From Paramarasmius palmivorus (taxonomy: Eukaryota; Basidiomycota; Agaricomycetes; Agaricales; Marasmiaceae): a DNA stretch of 64,000 bases. A program made the translations under genes and the position numbers. How positions within the stretch are numbered: position 1 is the first letter of the stretch; each line of letters opens with the position of its first letter. The stretch lies in the NCBI GenBank assembly GCA_037176845.1, contig JAYKXP010000152.1:1-64000 (forward strand). Reading direction: 5' to 3'. The notes below the pieces were generated by a model. It did no database searches. It saw nothing but the letters and a program-made list of their open reading frames with translations, and had not been told where the DNA came from. This document shows, in pieces, positions 55,727-64,000 of this stretch.

Positions 55727-56914
55727 ATGTGGTCGCTTTTCCTGTAAGTTCTCACGTTCCTAATTTCAATCTAGCTGATCTCGATTGCCAAAGGACTGCG
55801 CTGGCTTTATGCATAACAATTGCGAACACTTTTAGCATCGCTCCCTTACCATCGACAGTTACAGTAGATGCTGACCTCAACGTTACATGGTTTCGCAATT
55901 CAACCGAGACTCAGGGCTTTGTCTTGGTGAAAGGTGAATCGGGCGAATCCCTCCCGTCCACGAACGGCATTGTGTATGTGACAGCGGCGGCAACTCAAAC
56001 CATCGGAACAGTACAATTTTCCTTTTTGCAAACAAAGTGCGAGAGTTTATTCTAAGCTCGATACTCTTTGCTTATTACTTCTTATCGTAGGACTTTCGAA
56101 CTGTATGCAGTACAGACAGATAGCGATGGGACAACGTGCGTCCATGTAGTTCTCCTCGTCTCAGGAGCTTAATTTCTCTAGATCTTTAACGATTTACACC
56201 TACCCAAAGATGGTGGTTGCGCAAGCAAGCCCTACATCAGGGTACGGAATATCCATTGAGTGTAGTTCCGGCCATCTTTCCAACTGCAGGAGCCCGAGTG
56301 AATCCCAATCGACAGGCTCGGGGATGTCTAATACAAGAATTACAAACGCACATTCCACTAGCACCACTTGCACCACTACCACCCAGCAAAGTGTCCAGTC
56401 TCCTGCTGAAACAGATCCGAGTGGCAGCACACAATCCGCCTCCGGGACCAGCATGATCATCGGCAGTACAGTTGGTGGTGCCGCCCTCATTACCTTTATG
56501 GTCTTCCTCATTATGCTCGTCCGTCGCCGAAGGAAACATCGCCTATCGACATCTACACTTCGTTCTGGTCACTTTGACAGGGAGCGTATGATCGTGGCTC
56601 CCATCGCGCCAGCAAAATCTGAGGTCCTCTACAGTCCCATTCGGTCTCCCAGTAGTATCTCCTCAGCACCTTCTTACACTGAAACTGCTGTCACAGTGGA
56701 AACAGAGAGACCCAGAGCAAGAACGGACAGACAGATGGAGATAGAGGAAGTGATACTGTCCCTTGAAGCACAAATGATCAGACTTCCTCGAACGACCGGA
56801 CGACCTTCACCTGAAGAGTCAGCAATTCGAGCAAAGATTGCTCGGTTACATATGTTGAAAATGGGCGACTGGGCACTGCAGAGATCTGACGAGAAGCCAC
56901 TAGAGATGGTGTAG
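55727..56914 (+). CDS. Type I membrane protein with Ser/Thr-rich stalk and charged tail
   Basis: Five exons splice in phase: ATG 55727 (MWSLFL), a 49-nt intron to TALALCITIANTFS completing the signal peptide, then a beta-type ectodomain (VTVDADLNVTWFRNST, GIVYVTAAATQTIGTVQFSF), introns at about 56037-56091, 56137-56181 and 56238-56288, and a Ser/Thr-rich stalk. The TM is MIIGSTVGGAALITFMVFLIMLV with RRRRKH stop-transfer. The cytoplasmic tail (about 110 residues) has a basic/acidic helix (MEIEEVILSLEAQMIRL) and ends at 56914. This layout, a small ectodomain, mucin-like stalk, single TM and coiled tail, is common among agaricomycete cell-surface proteins of unknown function and resembles Mid2/Wsc-type sensors in outline only. 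It is not homologous in sequence to the array proteins. It converges on the next gene, 75 bp away. Confidence 0.7.
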
Positions 56915-56989
56915 TGATTGTTAGTGGTATATATGGACACGAATGTACAGTAAACTTTGGGTATATCTACGACTACCAAATATTCGAAT

Positions 56990-59397
56990 TCATTTCGCCT
57001 GATTATGGTCCTGTTCGTATGCAGGCGGACGTTCATTCCGATCTGGTCGCCACATCCTATGATACAGCGCCCGTACCATCTCTGCTACTTCCTGTGAAGG
57101 TACGCCGTCCAGTGTTACCGTATGTTCTGTCCTCGTGCGAGACGCTTGAGGTGATTCCGTATCCGCTGAGACTGACTGGGGTTGCTCTGGAGGGGAAGGA
57201 GAATGATCAGCACCTTCGGCTACCCGTACAGGCCTGATCTTGTGCTGTGGAGATGACGAGGTGTGACTCTTATCATTATGGAGAGATTTGGAACTGGGCG
57301 TAATCTGTGTGACCGTCTGTGACATGAAAGGAGTCACCTCGTAGCTGGGATCAAGGTCGTAGTGCAAGTCTACAGGGGGCTTTTCTCGTTCCTCGTATTT
57401 TCGTCGTCGACGGCGGGCGAAGAGGAGCCATAGCAATCCAAGTATCAGGAGAACAACGACACCACCAACTACACCACCGATGATTGCACCGATTTGCTTT
57501 GACTTTGAAGGCGGGGATGGAGATGTGGGGTCACTCATTCCGGAATCATTGGTTGCAAACACCTCAATTCCATCGATGAGCACCTGAGCCGCAGCAGCCT
57601 GTCCAGCAGGATCGAAGGAAGATGTAGGCACCCCGAGCCATGAAGAACCGTAGACATTGCTTCCCCCAGGGTTTTGTCCACGAACGGCATTGTACTAGTT
57701 CGTAATTAGACATCGCTGAACTAGAGGTTAGGATGGACTCAACCCGTACCTGGACCCCGAGAAATGTTTTAACAAACTGCACCAAGTCGGAGCGCAATGG
57801 CATACTTTGAGCTTTTACTCGCCTATATGCCTCGGACAATCCACGAACGAGGTACATTCCCCCGCCATATTCGCCACCGTTGTTCACTGTCATGCAATGT
57901 AGGTGTATGCAAGGAATAAGACAAGCCCCAAGACTCACTGGGTACGTTTGGTACGACACCGGTGGGGCTTGGCCAGGTTCCCAGAGTCAACTTGAATATA
58001 CTCTCTACAACTTGTTCAAATCTAGAATACAAATTTACAGTCAATCAAAGTTATGCGAATGGAAATAAGACGTACAAAGTCGCGTTCGCATTTGGGAGGC
58101 GGCATATTCCCTCCAGAAGCATGCCAATCGACGACTCATTGAAAGAGTTTTGTGGAGCTTGTGATTCTGCGCGCTGAATACACGCATTTGGGTCGCCCTT
58201 CACGGAGATTGATCTTGTTGACCTGATTGAAGCCGTACTTTGTGACGATGTTTAAGTGGGAGTTAATGAAGTTGAGAGACTGAAGAGCTTCAGTGATATA
58301 TTGATCGTCTTGGGTCGCTTCACCAAGTGATGCGGAAAGCCTGAGACCAACATGTTGGCTTAACTGCGCCGAAAAGGACGACAAGAGCACGTACAGGAAA
58401 TATAATCTAGTATGGTTCGTGAGCATGATTCGTTTTTGAGGCCAGTCGCAGACGCACCCAGTCTCAAATATCCCAATATCTGTACCGTTCACATCCACTT
58501 CCTACCATAAGCTTTATCTCTCATGTCAAGTAAAACGAACCAGTGAAGCACTTACTCGAAATGTGGCTCCCTTCATCGACCTAGAGTTGTATTCAGCGGG
58601 TATGTAGCAGAAACGGAGACGAAGAACGTACTGCGAATCACATTCCGTCAAAACCTTGAAATTCTTTACGGAGTCTGATTCGGATACAAAGTTCTGCCCG
58701 GTGATTGTATACCGCTTCATCTTCACCCAGTTATCCTGCGCGGCACCGAGAGCCTCCTTATCTCCGTACGCAGCGTAAGCACGAGCTGCAGCGTACCCGT
58801 ACCGCCTACACTAAGTCTAGTCACACTAGAGGATCGTGCATGGGTTGAATACTCACAGGTAATCCTTGACCTACAACAACAGTAGCTCCTCAGCCGAAAT
58901 TACATGATCTGTAAAGGCCAGCTCACGCACCTGCCACTTCGATGGAGTTACTGCACCTCCGATCAGTGACCACCTGATGTAGTTTGCAAGACTTTCGAAC
59001 GTCTTTTGCTTTGTGACATAGTCGAAATTAGCCAGTACCCCAAGAAAATCAAATGTATCGCGTTCGTCACTGTCTGATGGGGTGCTATGGTCACTGGACA
59101 GTGTAAAAAGAACAGTAAGGAACATCCACTCACCTGGAAACCTATAAAACGCCGAGTCGAGCATCGAAACGCCTTTGCGTAGGGCTGAGCTAGCAGAGTC
59201 GAGAAGCTCTTCGTTTGTTTGAGCTACTTCGGTTGACTAGAGTCGTGATAAGTCGCTCGCTAGTCTAAAAACAGAGAAAATCGAGTGCTCACCCAAAGTG
59301 ATGGAGTCTTGTCGAATGTGGGGTCGAAATCCGAGCTGGATTGTGCAAACGCCGAGACGACCAGCGTAAAGGTACCCAAAATGACATGGGTGATCAT
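56990..59397 (-). CDS. GH76-like type I membrane protein with PPxY tail
   Basis: ATG 59397 starts a signal peptide (MITHVILGTFTLVVSAFAQS), then FDPTFDKTPSLW. Ectodomain exons include LANFDYVTKQKTFESLANYIR (about 58970-59040), a YGYAAARAYAAYGDKEALGAA helix (about 58765-58805), YGGGMYLVRGLSEAYRRV (about 57825-57870), LVQFVKTFLGVQ and SNVYGSSWLGVPTSSFDPAGQ with AAAAQVLIDGIEVF. This series of helix pairs, ending with GLxxxY, then a 'YG..W.G....F....Q..A' segment, fits the C-terminal part of GH76 (endo-alpha-1,6-mannanase-type) toroids. The consecutive catalytic Asp pair expected before the AYAAYGD helix is not visible; an 8-nt mini-exon DYL would sit there. The TM is IGAIIGGVVGGVVVLLILGLLWLL with RRRRRK stop-transfer. 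The roughly 165-residue tail ends with ERPPAYEQ (PPxY). Distant relative of the 22-46 kb array; possibly non-catalytic. Confidence 0.6.
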
Positions 59398-59425
59398 TAT
59401 CAACAGAAGGCTCTTCTCAGGTCCT

Positions 59426-59433
59426 CTTATATA
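59426..59433 (-). promoter_or_regulatory. TATA box of the GH76-like gene
   Basis: TATATAAG on the minus strand, about 29 bp upstream of the ATG at 59397. Confidence 0.5.
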
Positions 59434-59439
59434 GTATTT

Positions 59440-61495
59440 TCAGTGTAGCGACCCTGAATCGTAGTATGCAGAAAATCAAACGTCGCCAAGATGTGTATCA
59501 ATCAACGCGGTTGGCGCGTTGCACTGATGTCGCTCGCTCAGACGAGTAACTATGGCCAGGATCAGGGCCCTTGGATCAAGTTTCAGAAAGACAATGTGTT
59601 TCACTACAATTGATACTCACCATGACTCCGTATTTTTTTCCAAGTTGAGCCAAAGGCACCTTGTCCTCATCGCCCCAAATCTTAGGCGACACAAAAGGAG
59701 ACTTGTAAGGTGAAAGCAGCTAGTGTATTTCGGTGTATCGCTGAATATCTTCCGGTAATGGATCCATTTGGTGGTGTATAGTACAGGGCGAGGGACATAC
59801 ACAGCGAAAGCCAGATGAGAGCTCGAGAGCAAGAGTCATCGGTTTTGTAACGTAATGACACTTGACATGCTTGACAGCTTGACACGTGATATTTTTTCTC
59901 TGACTCGGACCACTACCACTGCCGTCCTGCTAGTCCCTTCGTCAGCGCACCGCTAATGATCGATGATGCTACTCTCCAGCTCAGAGCAATAGTCAGTCAT
60001 CCCCTGGCCTGTCTGAGAACTACCGATGTCAAACCCTCTGCCATGATTAGTACACCACTCTGCCGATGACAATCGACTCATTTGCCTCACACGCTTCAAA
60101 GTTCTTCTTTGCCAAGCCCTGGCATTGAGTTGAATGGGATAGGATTCCTGGGTATCGATGGGTGCTAGCTGCGATGGAAGCCCAAAGAGATGCATGGAAG
60201 CCCTTTGAAAATCTCGGTCAAGGTTAGTTTCACCCTCTATATCCAGTGGACAAAAACCGACAACTTCTCCATCGGAACTAGAACATGCGTCGAGTTGGAA
60301 CCTGACTCTCACCGGTGCTTAATTGGAGGCCCATTGGGCGGAATCTTTGGTTCTTCTCATCGCTTTAGCGACATTACTCTGCTGCTGGAGACGGAGCTCT
60401 TCCGCTTTTTGCTGATAGCCACGCTGTTGACATCAACGATTCGGACTCCACATGGGAACTACGTCATTACCAGGAGAAGTCATCTCAGCGATGGAACCCT
60501 CGTGCCAGAGGACAACCGCCACCGATGGGAATCTTCTGCGCAGCATAGAGCACTTTCGATAATAGGGTAGCAGAGATGGTACGCGTCCATCGACGTGGGA
60601 TCCAGATCATGCCGCCCGCATGCGAGGCTAAACACCCCAGTCGATCATAGATATCATCAGGATGATCGAGAAGAAGATGGAATGCCAAATCCGGAAATCG
60701 TGTGACTGCACTTAGCGCTAGTAACCCTGTATAGGATCAATGTCGAAGATTTGGATTTTCCTCTGTCTATAGGATAGAGTTCAGTAGGATGTGCAAGAGG
60801 ATCCACCAACGTTTGTCGAGTGATCACTTGACCTACCCTGCCATCAATCATCGTCTGATATAGAGCGTTTGTTGCCTATGCCATATGTTGATTAGGTTTC
60901 TACTCTTACTGGTTGCCGCTATGACGACCACTATCTCTCGCTGCTTCATCGGTACGACTCAGGTTAGGTGGCACAGTTGCAATAATAAATAATTCAATGG
61001 GAGCTTCGAATGGCTTACCACCGAAGGCGATCATTAGGTCAGTTGGCTTCCATCTACCCTGGACTCTTGGCATGTCAAAAATTCGACATCTAGTGCTACG
61101 GTATAAATCGAGCTCTGAGGAAGTTGCTGTGTAAACATTGATGCCCTGATTCTATGTACCGGTCTGGTATAGGCGACGCGATTTTCGGGATTGATCCCAA
61201 GTTTGATGATATATACGCCACAACGAAACAAAATCAACACGAGAACAGGGTTTGCTGTATATGTCAGGCTTTGTCTACATCTCCATCAAATTGTGTGTCC
61301 ACAGAGATCAAAGGATCAATATCAGATGTAACCAAAACCATAGCCTATCCCTGTCCACGAGGTACGGGTTGGGTCTGCCTAGACGAGACTAAACCTGTGC
61401 AGAAACGTCTTCTCTCCAAGCCCCGATACTTAAAGGGCGCTCTAACAGGTAACTATCCTATCACCCATCTTTAATCCTCATTTTTTCTATTGACT
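59440..61495. other. Stretch with unassigned frames only
   Basis: Frames of about 60-125 codons lie on both strands: minus 59953-60312 (SLD-rich, containing FGLPSQLAPIDTQES), minus 60485-60688 (HPDDIYDRLGCLASHAGG) and plus 61154-61474. None has a recognisable domain. The two minus frames lie in one direction and could be exons of an unrecognised or decayed gene. Confidence 0.35.
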
Positions 61496-61498
61496 CAG

Positions 61499-62777
61499 AT
61501 GTCTGCGATCACGATTAGCGCGATCACTATGCCGATAGAGTGTATGCTTTACGGTGGGTTCCTCGGCTCTGTTTTTCCGCTTCGTAGAGCTTCAAGTTAC
61601 CTATCTCATTAGGTATCCTCGGAGCTATGTTTGCAAGCTACATATTTCTGGCGCAAAAAAGACGCACACCTCAAAACTTTATGGTCATCCACACTGTTGG
61701 AATCGCAATGTTCGTCCTGGCAACGGTGGTAAGCACAATATGTACGTAGTCTTGAGCATTATCTGATAGCATCCTTAGCACGTTGTGCTGAATGTACACC
61801 GCACTATAACAGCCATAGCAAACTCCGACACTGGGACCTTGTTTCACAGTGGTACTTTGTTCTTATCAGAGTGGTTGCGATCGACCTTCAGATACTGCTC
61901 GGGGACGGATTTTGGGTAGGCGTAAATACTCCGCTGTCTCATAGCTAATGTCAGTGGTAGCTATATAGGCTGTATGTGGTCTGGATGGGAGACAAGCGGG
62001 TCATGATTCCTTTCATAACAACATTTCTGGCCTTCTGTGTACTCAGCATTTTCGGCCTGATTCAATACCGGAGTTTATCGGATAGCACAGGTTACATCCC
62101 GAGCGAACTCGGAGTTTTAGGTGGCGCGTTATTCGGCCTGGCACTCGCTACAAACCTTGGATGCACAGGTGAATGTCGCTATTGCGGCCGCCCGTTTCTA
62201 GTTGCGCTAATCTCAATCCCTATCATCAAGTACTCATTTCAGCTTAAGCTATATCGCACGACTTACGCAGTCAGAAATATCCGAAACGATACAAATCCAA
62301 ATGCTCTCAAGACACTGATGCACCTGGTCGTTGAGTCAGGAGCAATATACACGCATTCCTGCTCATGCTGCTCGTCTTTGTCATTTGTCAGAGTAAAGTA
62401 AGTGCGATAACTATGGAATTGGTGAGTGTTAATGCCATACTATCCGGCACTATACTGATGGCTTTTCAGATGGTACAAGTGGTCGTAAGCACGTAAACTT
62501 CTGCATTCTCATGTCTTTGACAATATCCCAGGGAATTGTTTTCTTTATCATGATGCTACCCGCAACACTTGCAGGTTGGCGTGCCGATGAAAGTTTGAAA
62601 AGAGAGTCACCACCCAATGGACCGGAGCCAGATGATCAGTACCCTTTACATGCTCCTCGTGGCTCGAGATATGAGCGAGGCCTAGATATAGATATAGCGT
62701 CTCCTCCAGAGGTTCTTCGTCGACGGACAATGGTGGTCCATGTCAATTCTTGGAAGACGGTCACAAAAGGATCCTGA
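61499..62777 (+). CDS. 7-TM integral membrane protein, apparent frameshifts
   Basis: ATG 61499 (MSAITISAITMPIECMLYG). Intron gtgggt...cattag (about 61553-61611) joins in phase to ILGAMFASYIFLAQKRRTPQNF and HTVGIAMFVLATV. Intron gtaagc...ccttag leads to HVVLNVHRTI, then, after a 1-nt shift, HWDLVSQWYFVLIRVVAID and LQILLGDGFW. Intron gtaggc...gtggtag leads to LYRLYVVWMGDKRV and TM segments FITTFLAFCVLSIFGLI and LGGALFGLALATNLG. An exon KLYRTTYAVRNIRND...HLVVESGAIYT follows, then FLLMLLVFVICQ in a shifted frame, and the last TM SQGIVFFIMMLPATLAG with a charged tail to 62777. The motif series (MLYGI...ATVHVV..., GDGFxxYRLYVVW, VESGAIYT) is that of a large agaricomycete 7-TM family of unknown function. 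Two apparent 1-nt shifts suggest a decaying copy or misjudged splices. Confidence 0.5.
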
Positions 62778-63361
62778 AATGATCACAAATCTAGTATAGT
62801 TTCCGGAATTATCCTAGGGCACTAGTCGGTAAATTGTACGAATTACCAGTATCTCGAACGAAAACTTACTTTTTGCTCTGTTGGCGGCGCGCCCCTGGAG
62901 TAAGGCTAATCCTGTTCTACCACATCGCGTTGTTCGAGCGGAGGAATCTCTAACATCATGCTCCTCCTGCCTCATCATCTTTTTTGGGCATATATTATCG
63001 CGCATAATACATGTTTATTACCAAAAACTCGCTGCCATATAGTATACTCGGCATTCTTGCCGTATTTTGATAGTTTGCTTGCCTATAAATCTGGTGAATG
63101 ACTTTTTTACTCGAAATAATGCATGGACCACCACTGTGTATTGGGAGAACAATGCCTTCGAGGTCTCCCATCAAATATCTGTGGCAGTACTATTGTTCTC
63201 ATTCTGTGGCCCTCAGCTATTACTCTGGGTCTGACTCACCGTATATAAATGCGTCGCAGCTGTAAGAGGTATCTTGACTGCCTCTCACTTTGCTGTGACT
63301 ACAACGTGAGTCGATCTTCCTCTCAAATTGTGTTATCTGATGCTCAAGTTCCGGAACCAGG
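62778..63361. other. Intergenic, nothing recognised
   Basis: Upstream region of the F-box gene. Confidence 0.5.
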
Positions 63362-64000
63362 ATGGCAAACACGGACACTACGATCTCACGAATGCCCCCC
63401 GAAATCATGCGCGAAATATTTCTGCGCTGTCCCCACAGCAAAAGTACTCTCTCCCCCACCGACACACCCTGGACGCTGACTCGAGTCAACCGAAGTTGGC
63501 GTATCATCGCATCCAAGACCTCCGAGCTCTGGCGTACGGTTCACATTGACAACGCCAAGGCGACGATGTCCAACATCACTTCCCTGATTCCACTAGCCAT
63601 GGAGCGCACTAACGAGCAGCCCATTGACGTTACTTTTGACTTCAAACCTATTTCTGATCTCGCGCAGAGACGTGATCCGCTCTTTCGTTCCCGTACTCGT
63701 AGGGGAGAGTGGAAAAAGGAAGAAGACATTATGGAACACGCGTTCAGGACCCTTCTTATCAACACCAAATCACGACAGTGGCGTTCATTGGTAACCTACT
63801 CCACTCCATCCAAGTCTCGTACGCATCATGAGCGATGTGTTGGAGGATATCAGAGCGAGCTTTTTTGAGAACCTCAGAAAGCTTGAGGTCCTTGAGCTTC
63901 CTTCTGGCTTCAACAGTGCACCCGAACTGGTTCATTTCATCACAGAGTCTCTCGGACATCTCCCGAGCCTCAGGCAGCTACGCGTTCTAGAGGCGGTACC
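63362..64000 (+). CDS. F-box protein, N-terminal part, cut by window edge
   Basis: ATG 63362 (MANTDTTISR) is followed at once by an F-box: MPPEIMREIFLRCP, WTLTRVNRSWRIIASKTSELWRTVHI, the usual pattern (LPPEIL.EIF...L..VCR.WR.IA..TP.LW) in basidiomycete F-box proteins, which act as substrate receptors of SCF ubiquitin ligases. The first frame stops at 63868, while the leucine-rich continuation (ASFFENLRKLEVLELPSGFN, then ITESLGHLPSLRQLRVLEAV) runs in another frame from about 63830 to the edge. There is an intron I cannot place or a 1-nt frameshift near 63800-63830. The C-terminal part lies outside the window. Confidence 0.7.

Noticed and set aside
1..64000. CRISPR arrays, operons or bacterial ribosome binding sites
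   Set aside because: Nothing of the kind is present; spliceosomal introns and TATA-type promoters show that the DNA is eukaryotic.

Overview
The window is nuclear DNA of a filamentous basidiomycete. Genes are split by many short introns (about 50-60 bp, GT-AG, some GC-AG), coding density is low, and the families seen (NACHT NTPases with a short N-terminal GDQIN-type leader, F-box and BTB-like proteins, 7-TM membrane proteins, an Ngaro/DIRS-type retroelement) are typical of Agaricomycetes. A Rhizoctonia/Ceratobasidium-like fungus is a reasonable guess, but that is an inference. The region is accessory in character: tandem and segmental duplications, decayed copies and mobile elements dominate.

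Layout. 1-2.2 kb: plus-strand relic of a NACHT gene cut by the left edge. 4.6-16.1 kb: a segmental duplication, each unit holding a plus-strand BRI3-like small membrane protein gene followed by a convergent minus-strand NACHT gene. The first unit looks functional; in the second the BRI3-like gene is decayed and the NACHT gene has lost its C-terminal membrane anchor. 16.2-22.0 kb: a near-complete tyrosine-recombinase retrotransposon (Gag, RT-RNase H, YR) on the minus strand with the split direct repeats A1-ORFs-B1-A2-B2 of the Ngaro/PAT type, inserted just upstream of the second NACHT gene. 22.3-46 kb: a minus-strand array of paralogous type I membrane proteins (22.3, 26.7, 32.0, 37.1 and 43.7 kb; relics at 35.9 and 40.3 kb). 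Each has a signal peptide, an all-helical ectodomain, one TM segment and a cytoplasmic tail ending in a PPxY motif. The array is interspersed with a degenerate dispersed repeat, a hAT-like miniature transposon (33.9-34.6 kb) and a BTB-like gene (42.3 kb).

48.9-53.4 kb holds the least ordinary genes. A three-exon gene encodes a secreted precursor with three copies of a VRPGPPYW-type peptide bounded by Lys-Arg sites. Next come a convergent wax-synthase-like (MBOAT) acyltransferase, an SRPK-type kinase-fold protein lacking key catalytic elements and fused to a glycine-rich hydrophobic tail, and an intron-containing tRNA-His(GTG). 55.7-59.4 kb: two convergent genes for type I membrane proteins, one with a GH76-like ectodomain and again a PPxY tail. 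61.5-62.8 kb: a 7-TM membrane protein with apparent frameshifts. 63.4 kb to the edge: an F-box protein.

Functional reading (inference): this is a fast-evolving surface, signalling and allorecognition neighbourhood, with NLR-like NTPases, a family of receptor-like membrane proteins, and one candidate secreted peptide (pheromone-like or RiPP-like). Splice sites were inferred by eye from consensus and reading-frame continuity; no transcript or database evidence was available.
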